Origin: Pseudomonas sp. MWU15-20650 | GTDB lineage: Bacteria > Pseudomonadota > Gammaproteobacteria > Pseudomonadales > Pseudomonadaceae | Length of the DNA: 64,000 bases | Reading direction: 5' to 3' | NCBI RefSeq assembly: GCF_023242475.1 | Contig: NZ_JALJFG010000018.1 | Span: 1 to 64,000 of the forward strand | Shown: positions 53,121 to 61,136 of the stretch, piece after piece | How the letters are laid out: the number at the start of each line of letters is the position of its first letter | Position numbering within the stretch: position 1 is the first letter of the stretch | Notes under the pieces: generated by a model | Seen by the model: the letters and a program-made list of their open reading frames with translations, nothing else | What the model was told of the DNA's origin: nothing | Database searches by the model: none | Program-made: the position numbers and the translations under genes

Positions 53121-54548
53121 TCAGCGGATGAACAGCTTCTGAATCAACGTCTGGATCGACTTTCCATAGGGCGGGTAGATCAACTTCGCGGCGTTCAGGC
53201 GCTGTTTAACCAGCACGCCCTTGGCCTTGCTGAACGTCAGGAAGCCCTCATGCCCGTGATAATGGCCCATACCCGACGGGCCGATGCCGCCAAACGGCAT
53301 GTCGTCCTGGGCCACATGCAGCAGGGTGTCGTTCAGGCACACGCCACCTGAGTGGGTTTCATGCAGGACCCGGTCCTGCTCGCCCTTGTTGTAGCCGAAG
53401 TAATACAGGGCCAGTGGGCGTGGACGCTGGTTGATGTAGGCAAACGCCTGGTCGAGGCCGCGATAAGGCACGATCGGCAAGAGCGGGCCGAAGATTTCAT
53501 CCTGCATCACGGTCATGTCGTCACTGACGTTCAGCAACAGGCTGTGTGGCATTCGCCGCGCCTGACCCTGGTCGTACAGCGCAATCAGCGTGGCACCCTT
53601 GTCGGTGGCGTCCTTGGCGTAGGCATTGAGCCGGGCCAGTTGCCGCTCGTTGATGATGGCGGTGTAGTCCGGGTTGTCAGTCAGGGTCGGATAGAACCCT
53701 CGAACGGCCTTGGAATACGCCTCGACAAAGCCTTCCACACGATCTTCCGGCACCAGCACATAATCCGGTGCCACGCAGGTTTGCCCGGCGTTCAGGGCTT
53801 TGCCGAAGGCAATGCGTTCGGCGGCATCCTTGAGCGGTACATCGGCGGAGACAATCGCCGGCGACTTGCCGCCCAACTCCAGGGTGACGGGGGTAAGGTG
53901 TTCGGCGGCGGCGCGCATCACGTGCTTGCCAATACTGGTGGCGCCGGTAAACAGCAAGTGATCGAAGCGCAGCTTGGAAAACGCCATGCCCACTTCGGCT
54001 TCACCCAGTACTACGCATACCAGGTCCTCGGGGAAGATCTTGGCCAGCAGCGCCTTGAGCAACTCGCCCGTAGCCGGTGTGGATTCGCTGAGCTTGAGCA
54101 TCACCCGATTGCCGGCAGCCAGCGCGCCCACCAGTGGGCCAATGGCCAGGTACAGCGGGTAGTTCCAGGGCACGATCACCCCGACGACGCCCAACGGTTG
54201 GTAAATGACTTTGGCTGAAGCGGGTTGGAAGGCAATGCCGACAGCGCGGCGGGAGGGTTTCATCCACCCCTTGAGGTGTTTGCTGGCATAGTGAATGCCA
54301 TGCAGGCTGGGCATCAGTTCGGCAAACAGGGTTTCGTCGGCGCTGCGATGGCTGAAGTCCTGGCTGATCGCGTTGATCAGCGCCTGGCGTTCGTCACTGA
54401 GCACCTCCCGCAGGGCCTTGAGCCATTGCTGGCGTTGCGCGGCTGGCGGCATCGGGTTGGCAGCGTAGGCGCGGCGTTGGGCGTCGAACAGCGCCTGGAG
54501 TTGATCCAGCGCCTGGGAATCTTGCAGGTAGGCAACGTTGGCAGGCAT
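53121..54548 (-). CDS. Aldehyde dehydrogenase, coniferyl-aldehyde-dehydrogenase type
   Basis: 475 residues. Active-site Glu in VTLELGGKSPAIV and Cys in ALNAGQTCVAPDYVLV; NAD-binding GVVGVIVPWNYPL and FTGATSIGKHVM. The C-terminal PFGGIGPSGMGHYHGHEGFLTFSKAKGV with VLVKQRLNAAKLIYPPYG resembles CalB of Pseudomonas and the class-3 long-chain aldehyde dehydrogenases. First gene of a three-gene operon with the Tat subunit and GMC oxidoreductase, which suggests oxidation of an alcohol to an acid in two steps. Divergent from the TetR gene. Confidence 0.87.
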   Translation of the reverse strand: MPANVAYLQDSQALDQLQALFDAQRRAYAANPMPPAAQRQQWLKALREVLSDERQALINAISQDFSHRSADETLFAELMPSLHGIHYASKHLKGWMKPSRRAVGIAFQPASAKVIYQPLGVVGVIVPWNYPLYLAIGPLVGALAAGNRVMLKLSESTPATGELLKALLAKIFPEDLVCVVLGEAEVGMAFSKLRFDHLLFTGATSIGKHVMRAAAEHLTPVTLELGGKSPAIVSADVPLKDAAERIAFGKALNAGQTCVAPDYVLVPEDRVEGFVEAYSKAVRGFYPTLTDNPDYTAIINERQLARLNAYAKDATDKGATLIALYDQGQARRMPHSLLLNVSDDMTVMQDEIFGPLLPIVPYRGLDQAFAYINQRPRPLALYYFGYNKGEQDRVLHETHSGGVCLNDTLLHVAQDDMPFGGIGPSGMGHYHGHEGFLTFSKAKGVLVKQRLNAAKLIYPPYGKSIQTLIQKLFIR

Positions 54549-54584
54549 GGCGCAGTTCCCGATTGTTATAGGTCTGCCTGGATT

Positions 54585-54604
54585 TTTAGAGTCATTGCTC
54601 TAAA
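54585..54604. promoter_or_regulatory. Inverted repeat in the aldehyde dehydrogenase/TetR gap (candidate TetR operator)
   Basis: TTTAGAG and CTCTAAA are exact 7-bp arms six bases apart, in the 145-bp divergent region, nearer the dehydrogenase gene. Size and place fit a TetR dimer site controlling both directions. Confidence 0.5.
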
Positions 54605-54693
54605 TTGTCAAATAACATTGCAGCAACATCCAGATTTATCCTAGTCGGGATAGGCCGTAAGATGCCCCATCACGTGTATAGAAGCTGATCCCC

Positions 54694-55365
54694 ATGGCAC
54701 CACGAGTAAAGACCAGCGAACGCATTGTGCAAACCAGCCTGGAGCTTTTTAACCAGCAGGGCGAGCGCAGTGTCAGCACCAATCACATCGCCGCCCATAT
54801 GGAAATTTCCCCGGGCAATCTGTACTACCACTTCCCCAACAAGCAGGCGATCATCGCCGTGCTGTTCCGCGAATATGAAGCCCTGGTAGACAGTTTCCTG
54901 CGTCCACCCCAAGGCCGTGCCGTCACCGTCGAAGACAAACGCTTCTACCTGCAGGCGGTACTGGCTGGCATGTGGCGTTACCGTTTCCTGCACCGTGATC
55001 TCGAACACTTGCTGGAAAGCGACCCGGAACTGGCTACCGGCTACCGGCGTTTTTCCCAGCGTTGCCTGATTCAGGGGGGCGCCATTTACCAAGGGTTTGT
55101 CGATGCCGGTATCCTCACTATGGACCCGGTGCAAACCGAGGCCCTGACGCTTAATGCCTGGATCATCCTCACTTCGTGGGTGCGTTTCCTGTGTACCACC
55201 AATGAAAACTCCACCCATTTGAGCGCCGAAGCGATAAAGCGCGGGGTGTACCAGGTGCTGGTACTGGAGGCGGGTTTTGTCACCCCCCAGGCCAAGCCGG
55301 CGGTGGATGCCTTGTTCAAAGAGTTTTATGTGCCGTTGAATCAGGCACTGGAAGAAGTGAAGTAG
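54694..55365 (+). CDS. TetR-family transcriptional regulator
   Basis: 223 residues. N-terminal helix-turn-helix: RIVQTSLELFNQQGERSVSTNHIAAHMEISPGNLYYHFPNKQAIIAVLF is the standard TetR_N domain. The C-terminal part (about 75-223, FYLQAVLAGMWRYRFLHRDLEHLLESDPEL) is the ligand domain and is of the long form. It probably represses the divergent aldehyde dehydrogenase operon and itself; the ligand may be an aldehyde, alcohol or fatty acid. Confidence 0.9.
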   Translation: MAPRVKTSERIVQTSLELFNQQGERSVSTNHIAAHMEISPGNLYYHFPNKQAIIAVLFREYEALVDSFLRPPQGRAVTVEDKRFYLQAVLAGMWRYRFLHRDLEHLLESDPELATGYRRFSQRCLIQGGAIYQGFVDAGILTMDPVQTEALTLNAWIILTSWVRFLCTTNENSTHLSAEAIKRGVYQVLVLEAGFVTPQAKPAVDALFKEFYVPLNQALEEVK

Positions 55366-55398
55366 GACCTTTCCCTAATCTGTTTACAGGAGTCCGTC

Positions 55399-56253
55399 AT
55401 GCCGCTTGCCCAACTGATCAGCCCCCAGCAATTGGCCGAACGCCAGAAGGCCGGTGGGTTGGTGACCCTTGATTGCCGTTTTGCCCTTGAAGACCCGGAC
55501 TACGGGCTGTGCAGCTATGCCGAAGGGCATATCGAGGGTGCGCAATATGCTGACCTGGAGCGGCACCTCAGCGGCCCGGTGACCAAGGGGGTGACGGGGC
55601 GTCACCCGCTGCCGGCGGCGGATACGTTCGCCCAGCAACTGCGGGCATGGGGGATCAGCGCGGACACCGATGTTGTGCTTTATGACGACGGCCCTGGCGC
55701 CTACGCTGCGCGGGCCTGGTGGTTGCTGGCCTGGTTGGGCAAGCGTGATGGCGTGTTTATTCTGGATGGTGGCCTCAAGGCTTGGCATGCCGCGGGCTTT
55801 CCATTGAGCCTGGATGCGCCGGTGATCGAGCCGGGGACCTTTGCCGGCACGCCGGACAATCGTTTGCTGCTGGACGCCGAACACCTGCAAAAACGCCTGG
55901 GCGAAGCGGGCATGACGCTGATCGACGCGCGTGGCCAGCCGCGTTTTCGCGGTGACGTGGAGCCCATCGATCCGGTTGCCGGGCACATTCCCGGCGCCCA
56001 GTGCGCGGCGTTCACTGAAAACCTGGGCAGTGATGGTCGCTTCCTTGCGGCCGATCAGCTCAAGCAACGCTTTGCCGCACAGTTGCAGGGCCGTTCGCCG
56101 GATGACCTGGTGGCGTATTGCGGTTCCGGCGTGACGGCCTGCCACAACCTGTTCGCCTTGTGCCTGGCGGGTTACCCGCTGGGCAAGCTGTATGCGGGGT
56201 CGTGGAGTGAGTGGATTACTGATCCGGCCCGGGAAATTGCGACAGGCGACTAA
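55399..56253 (+). CDS. Sulfurtransferase, two rhodanese domains (3-mercaptopyruvate/thiosulfate type)
   Basis: 284 residues; AGGAG eight bases before the ATG. Two rhodanese domains: an inactive N-terminal one (LVTLDCRFALEDPDYG, DVVLYDDGPGAYAARAWWLL) and a C-terminal active one ending VAYCGSGVTACHNLFAL. The active loop is CGSGVTA, which is the form associated with 3-mercaptopyruvate sulfurtransferases (SseA). Cytoplasmic. It follows the TetR gene by 33 bp, perhaps by chance. Confidence 0.88.
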   Translation: MPLAQLISPQQLAERQKAGGLVTLDCRFALEDPDYGLCSYAEGHIEGAQYADLERHLSGPVTKGVTGRHPLPAADTFAQQLRAWGISADTDVVLYDDGPGAYAARAWWLLAWLGKRDGVFILDGGLKAWHAAGFPLSLDAPVIEPGTFAGTPDNRLLLDAEHLQKRLGEAGMTLIDARGQPRFRGDVEPIDPVAGHIPGAQCAAFTENLGSDGRFLAADQLKQRFAAQLQGRSPDDLVAYCGSGVTACHNLFALCLAGYPLGKLYAGSWSEWITDPAREIATGD

Positions 56254-56261
56254 GGCTAGAC

Positions 56262-56281
56262 CTGCAAGCCCCCTCCCGCAT
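56262..56281. repeat. Single degenerate REP arm
   Basis: TGCAAGCCCCCTCCCGCATG resembles one REP arm with mismatches, placed between the convergent sulfurtransferase and hydrolase genes. No matching arm is present. Confidence 0.55.
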
Positions 56282-56283
56282 GT

Positions 56284-57279
56284 TTAACTGTGTTGTGCCA
56301 GCAACCACTGCGGGATCCGGCGTTCCAGGTAATAGCCGGGACACTTCAGCGAACCCTCCACAAACCCCACATGCCCGCCCTTGGCCAGCAACTCAAATTC
56401 GGTGCAAGCCGACAATTCGCTAGCCTCGGGCAGGCTGTGGGCAAATACGAACGGGTCATCGGCCGACTGGATGATCAACGTCGGCGTGCGGATTTCACCC
56501 AGGTAATACCGGCTCGAGGCTCGGCGATAATAGTCTTCAGCACTTAAGAAACCATGCAGCGGCGCAGTCACTCGCCCGTCGAAGTCCCAGAACGTACGCA
56601 TTTTTTCCAGCGAGCCCAATGACTCCAGGGTTTTCAACCCGTCAGTGCGGCCGTCCTGTAGAAAGCGGCGTTGCTTGACGCGGATATACGCCAACATCTC
56701 GCGCATGAAGTGTTTTTGATAAACCCGCGAAAAACCCAGGCCGATACGATCCGCGCACTGGTCCAGGCGAAACGGCACCGACACCGCCGCTGCGCCTTGC
56801 AACCCCGACGCTTCGCCGGTTTCACCCAGGTGCTTGAGCAGCACATTGCCCCCCAGCGAATAGCCCACGGCATACAGGGGCGCCAGTGGCCGCTGGGTGC
56901 GCAGGTGGGCAATCGCCGCTGCCAGGTCTTCGCTGGCGCCGGAGTGATAACTGCGTGCAAGCAGGTTGGGCTCGCCCGAGCAACCGCGCCAGTTCAAGGC
57001 GGCACTGGCCCAGCCTTGTGCAGCGAGGGCTTTTTGCAGGCCGGCCACATAGGGCGAGTTGGACGAGCCGGTCAGCCCATGCAGTACCAGCACCAGTGGC
57101 GCTTGCGCGTCATGGGGGCCGTGCCAGTCGAGGTCGAGAAAGTCGCCGTCATCCAGCCACAGGCGTTCGCGCTGGCGTTCGATATGGGTAGTCGGGCGCC
57201 ACAGCGGTCCCCACAGTGTTTGCAAGTGAGGGTTGCCGAGGCCGAAGGCGGGTTTGAATGTTTCAAGGGCAGGGTTCAT
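56284..57279 (-). CDS. Alpha/beta hydrolase, YheT family
   Basis: 331 residues from MNPALETFKPAFGLGNPHLQTLW at 57279, the common YheT opening. Catalytic features: LVLHGLTGSSNSPYV, nucleophile GYSLGGNVLLKHLGE, an Asp in IQSADDPFV and the final His in KGGHVGFVEG. The family hydrolyses esters or acts as carboxylesterase in the cytoplasm; substrate unknown. A longer in-frame start lies inside a hairpin and is not favoured. Confidence 0.88.
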   Translation of the reverse strand: MNPALETFKPAFGLGNPHLQTLWGPLWRPTTHIERQRERLWLDDGDFLDLDWHGPHDAQAPLVLVLHGLTGSSNSPYVAGLQKALAAQGWASAALNWRGCSGEPNLLARSYHSGASEDLAAAIAHLRTQRPLAPLYAVGYSLGGNVLLKHLGETGEASGLQGAAAVSVPFRLDQCADRIGLGFSRVYQKHFMREMLAYIRVKQRRFLQDGRTDGLKTLESLGSLEKMRTFWDFDGRVTAPLHGFLSAEDYYRRASSRYYLGEIRTPTLIIQSADDPFVFAHSLPEASELSACTEFELLAKGGHVGFVEGSLKCPGYYLERRIPQWLLAQHS

Positions 57280-57307
57280 GAAGATCTCTGTGGCAAGCGG
57301 ACTGGTC

Positions 57308-57327
57308 GTGGCGAACGGGCTCGCCAC
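57308..57327. repeat. Small hairpin GTGGCGA/TCGCCAC
   Basis: GTGGCGAACGGGCTCGCCAC forms a 7-bp stem with a six-base loop between rsmD and the YheT gene, both on the minus strand. It is a reduced relative of the GTGGCGAG-type repeats. Confidence 0.55.
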
Positions 57328-57342
57328 AACTCTCACTACAGA

Positions 57343-57960
57343 TCAGGCCGCGTCTTCTACCAAGCGATGCCACAACGCGTAATACACCCGACCGGACTTC
57401 TGCTCCCGGTGCAGGCGCCAGGCGCCCGGCAGGCCGAGTGTGGACGGTGCGCTCTCGCTTTCAGTGTAGATCCAGGCATCCGGTGCCAGCCACTGGCGCT
57501 CTTCCAGCAAGGCACACACGGTCGGCAGCAGGTTCTGGTTGAACGGCGGGTCGAGGAACACCACATCGTATTCAGTGGCCTCCTGGGTTTCCAGGTAGCG
57601 CAACGCGTCGGCAGTTTGCACCTGGCCGGTCGTGCAGCGCAGTGTACCCAAGTGTTCCTTGAGGCTGGACACCGCCACATTGCTCGCATCCAACGCCTGG
57701 CCTAGCGCCGCGCCGCGGGACAACGCCTCGAGGAACAGTGCGCCGCTGCCGGCGAACGGGTCGAGTACCTTGGCCCCGCCAATGTACGGCGCGAGCCAGT
57801 TGAACAGGGTTTCACGTACGCGATCCGGTGTTGGGCGCAAGCCCACGACATCGGGGAAGCTCAGCTTGCGGCTGCCCCATTCGCCACCAATGATGCGCAG
57901 TTGGCCCACACCGTTATGGACGTTGTGGACGGGTTTTTTCGGGCGAGATGAACTGGCCAT
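57343..57960 (-). CDS. rsmD: 16S rRNA (guanine(966)-N2)-methyltransferase
   Basis: 205 residues. RIIGGEWGSRKLSFPDVVGLRPTPDRVRETLFNWL is the RsmD opening, followed by SAM motif VLDPFAGSGALFLEALSRGA and the catalytic DPPF (VVFLDPPFNQ). It methylates G966 in the P-site region of the 30S subunit. The start shares one base with the stop of the M16 gene upstream, so they are cotranscribed. Confidence 0.94.
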   Translation of the reverse strand: MASSSRPKKPVHNVHNGVGQLRIIGGEWGSRKLSFPDVVGLRPTPDRVRETLFNWLAPYIGGAKVLDPFAGSGALFLEALSRGAALGQALDASNVAVSSLKEHLGTLRCTTGQVQTADALRYLETQEATEYDVVFLDPPFNQNLLPTVCALLEERQWLAPDAWIYTESESAPSTLGLPGAWRLHREQKSGRVYYALWHRLVEDAA

Positions 57961-59450
57961 TAATGCTCCGGAACCCCGAGCGGCTGCTCGGCAGGTTTAT
58001 CAGTGGGGGGCGGTAGTGGCTTTTGCGCAATCGTCGGGCCGGCGGTCACGATGACCATCTTGTCGGCGCTCAAGTGTTTGTTCATTGCAGCCTTGACCTG
58101 CTCTACGGTCAGGGCCTGGGATTGTTTCATGAAATCTTCCAGATAGCTCAGCGGCAGGTTGTAGAAACCCATGGCGCCCAACTGGCCGACGATGTCCGCA
58201 TTACTGGCGGTGGACAGCGGGAAGCTGCCGGCCAGTTCGCGCTTGGCGTCATCCAGTTCTTTTTGCGTCGGGCCGGTCTTGAGGTAGTCGGCCAGCACGT
58301 CCTCGACCAGGCGCAGGGTGCCGCCGCTCATTTGCGCGCGGGTCTGCAGGTTGATCATGAACGGGCCACGTGCCTGCATCGGGGAGAAGCCGGAATACAC
58401 GCCGTAGGTCAGGCCGCGTTTTTCACGCACCTCGCTCATCAGGCGGGTGCCGAAGCCGCCGCCGCCAAGGATCTGGTTACCCAGGGACAAGGCTGCGTAG
58501 TCCGGATCGGCGCGGTCAATGCCCAGTTGTGCGAACAGCAAGTGTGTCTGCTTGGACGGGAACTCGATATGGCTCAAGCCCGCCTTTGGCTCGGTCGGCT
58601 GGGCGATCTTCGCCAGGGCCGGGCCCTTGGGCAGGGATGCCGACACCTTGGCCGTCATGGCTTCGGCTTCGGTGCGGGTCAGATCGCCCACCACGGCAAT
58701 CACCGCATTACCCGCGGCATAGGCTTTGGCGTGGAACGCCTGTAACTGCGCAAGGGTAATCTTCGGAACGCTCTCAGGCGTGCCTTCGCTCGGGTGTGCG
58801 TAGGGGTGGTCGCCATACAGGCGCTTGAACAGTTCAAGGCTGGCCAGCTTGGCCGGGTTCTGTTTCTGGTATTCAAAACCGGCGAGGATCTGGTTCTTGA
58901 TCCGCGCCAACGAATCGGCCGGGAACGTCGGCTTGCCAAGCACCTGGTCAAACAGTGCCAGGGCGGCTTCGCGCTTATCGCTGTCGCTCAGGCTGCGCAA
59001 CGACACCAGCGCCATATCGCGGTAGGCGCCATTGCCAAAGTCGGCACCCAGGCCCTCAAAACCACTGGCGATCTGGCTGACATCCTTGCCCGGCACGCCT
59101 TCGTTGAGCATGGCGTTGGTCATCAGCGCCAGGCCCGGGGCGTCGCCGTCCTGGCTACTGCCCGCCGCAAACAGGATGCGCATGTCGAACATCGGCAGCT
59201 CATGGGCTTCGACGAACAGCACCTTGGCGCCTTCGGCGGTGGTCCAGGTTTGCACGTCGAGCTTACGGTTGGTCGGCGCCTTGCCGTCCAGCTCCGCCAG
59301 GGATTGCAGCTTGTTGGCGGATTGAGCCTTGTCCAATGCCTGGCTGGCGACGGACTCGCTCGGGCGCAGGAAGTACACGGTACTGGCCGCAATCACGGTG
59401 AGGGTGATCAGGCCGGGCAGGATCAGGCGGTTGCTTTTGCGATCACTCAT
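57960..59450 (-). CDS. M16 peptidase-like protein, non-catalytic subunit
   Basis: 496 residues from MSDRKSNRL at 59450. One N-terminal membrane helix (about 9-28), then two M16 domains in the periplasm. Where active members have HxxEH, this has GLALMTNAML at 106-115, so all three zinc residues are missing. The M16 R/Y region is intact (GGGGFGTRLMSEVREKRGLTYGVYSGF near the C-terminal half). It overlaps the catalytic partner gene by 8 bp. Such pairs work as heterodimers where the inactive chain holds the substrate. Confidence 0.9.
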   Translation of the reverse strand: MSDRKSNRLILPGLITLTVIAASTVYFLRPSESVASQALDKAQSANKLQSLAELDGKAPTNRKLDVQTWTTAEGAKVLFVEAHELPMFDMRILFAAGSSQDGDAPGLALMTNAMLNEGVPGKDVSQIASGFEGLGADFGNGAYRDMALVSLRSLSDSDKREAALALFDQVLGKPTFPADSLARIKNQILAGFEYQKQNPAKLASLELFKRLYGDHPYAHPSEGTPESVPKITLAQLQAFHAKAYAAGNAVIAVVGDLTRTEAEAMTAKVSASLPKGPALAKIAQPTEPKAGLSHIEFPSKQTHLLFAQLGIDRADPDYAALSLGNQILGGGGFGTRLMSEVREKRGLTYGVYSGFSPMQARGPFMINLQTRAQMSGGTLRLVEDVLADYLKTGPTQKELDDAKRELAGSFPLSTASNADIVGQLGAMGFYNLPLSYLEDFMKQSQALTVEQVKAAMNKHLSADKMVIVTAGPTIAQKPLPPPTDKPAEQPLGVPEH

Positions 59451-60798
59451 GAGCGTTCTCCTCAGGCAAAACATGGGCGACGCTCAGACGTTCGCGGGTG
59501 AAATAGGTGCGCGCGGCCTTCTGGATATCTTCCGGGGTCACGCTTTGCAGGTCTGCCAGTTCGGTGTCCATCAGCTTCCAGGACAGGCCGACGGTTTCCA
59601 GTGAACCAATGGCGGTGGCCTGGCTGGTGATGGAGTCGCGCTGGTACACCACGCCGGCAATGACCTGGGCGCGGATACGCTCCAGTTCTTCACGGGTCGG
59701 CGGCTTGGCTTTCAACGCATCCAACAGGCGCCACAGGCCGGCTTCGGCTTGGGCAATGGTTTTCTTCTTTTGCTGGTTCGGGGTGGCCGTCAGGGTAAAC
59801 AGGCTGTCACCGCGGGTATAAGCGTCGTAGCTGGTGGAAGCGGCGGATACCAATTCTTCACCGCGCTCCAGTTGCTCTGAAATACGCGCGCTGTAGCCAC
59901 CATCCAAGAGGGCCGAGATCAGGCGCAGGGCTTGCACCGAACGCTTGTCTTCGGCGGTGGCCAGGCCGGGCACGTTGAAACCGAGGATCACGCTCGGAAG
60001 TTGGGTCTGTACCCGCATCGTCAACAAGCGCTCGCCGGGTTCGGCCAGCTCCAGTGGGATCTTCGCCGGTGGTACGTCACGCTTGGGGATCGGGCCGAAG
60101 TAGCGTTGGGCCAGGTTCTTCACCTCATCCGGAGTCACGTCGCCCACCACCACCAACGTGGCGTTGTTCGGCACGTACCAGGATTGGTACCAGTGGCGCA
60201 GCTCTTGGACTTTCATGCGCTCAAGGTCGGCCATCCAGCCGATGGTCGGCGTGTGATAGCCGCTGGCCGGGTAGGCCATGGCCTTGAAGCGCTCGTAGGC
60301 TTTGGACATCGGGTTGTCGTCGGTGCGCAGGCGGCGTTCCTCCTTGATCACCTCGATCTCGCGGCTGAACTCGTCGGCCGGCAGGCGCAGGCTGGCCATG
60401 CGGTCGGCCTCGAGTTCGAAGGCGACACCCAGGCGGTCACGGGCCAGCACCTGGTAGTAGGCGGTGTAGTCGTCACTGGTGAAGGCATTTTCTTCGGCGC
60501 CCAGGTCGCGCAGGATCAGCGAGGCTTCGCCCGGGCCAACCTTGGCGCTGCCCTTGAACATCATGTGCTCCAGGGCGTGGGACAAACCGGTCTGGCCCGG
60601 GGTTTCGTAGCTCGAACCGACCTTGTACCAGACTTGGGAAACCACCACCGGCGCACGATGATCTTCGCGCACGACCACTTTAAGGCCGTTATCCAGGGTG
60701 AATTCATGGGTGGGTTGTGGGTCGGCAGCCAGAGCTGAAAGGGGCAGACAAACTGTGCTGAGCAGCAGGCCTGCGGCGCGGCGGGCTAGAGCATTCAT
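59443..60798 (-). CDS. M16 zinc metallopeptidase, catalytic subunit
   Basis: 451 residues; signal peptide MNALARRAAGLLLSTVCLPLSALA. The inverted zinc motif is His74-x-x-Glu77-His78 in GLSHALEHMMFKG, with the third ligand Glu in the EENAFTSDDYTAYYQ-to-EIEVIKEERR span. Pitrilysin/processing-peptidase group, exported to the periplasm. It is the first gene of an operon with its inactive partner and rsmD, and divergent from ftsY. Natural substrates are unknown. Confidence 0.92.
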   Translation of the reverse strand: MNALARRAAGLLLSTVCLPLSALAADPQPTHEFTLDNGLKVVVREDHRAPVVVSQVWYKVGSSYETPGQTGLSHALEHMMFKGSAKVGPGEASLILRDLGAEENAFTSDDYTAYYQVLARDRLGVAFELEADRMASLRLPADEFSREIEVIKEERRLRTDDNPMSKAYERFKAMAYPASGYHTPTIGWMADLERMKVQELRHWYQSWYVPNNATLVVVGDVTPDEVKNLAQRYFGPIPKRDVPPAKIPLELAEPGERLLTMRVQTQLPSVILGFNVPGLATAEDKRSVQALRLISALLDGGYSARISEQLERGEELVSAASTSYDAYTRGDSLFTLTATPNQQKKKTIAQAEAGLWRLLDALKAKPPTREELERIRAQVIAGVVYQRDSITSQATAIGSLETVGLSWKLMDTELADLQSVTPEDIQKAARTYFTRERLSVAHVLPEENAHE

Positions 60799-61136
60799 TC
60801 GTTTTTAAACCTGTTGGACTGCCCGCTTGGTCTTAGCGTCGGCGGGCGAGGAGGTGCTAGGATACTGATCCGATTTAGGGACGGCCACTGCGGTCGTCAT
60901 CTTATCCTGGGTCCAGTCGTAGGAATGTTGGAATAGATGGTGGGTTTCTCCGACGATCTTCAACTTTTCGGCGATTTTATCGCTTCAGTCCTATATTGAA
61001 ACGATTTGCTAAGGCCTTTATTTACGCCTTACAAAATGTTGCGCATGAACAAGCGGGCTTTAACGCAGTCTGTTCTGCATCGAATTTATTTACCGAGGCG
61101 CCCTGGCGCATCGCTACTTTGAGATAGCCGTCCTCC
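60799..61136. other. Divergent promoter region between the M16 operon and ftsY
   Basis: 338 bp with no credible gene; short frames here show no family features and no ribosome site. GCCCGC at 60821 and GCGGGC at 60842 could form a weak hairpin in the leader of the peptidase operon. Promoters for both operons should lie here, but I could not fix the boxes. Confidence 0.4.
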
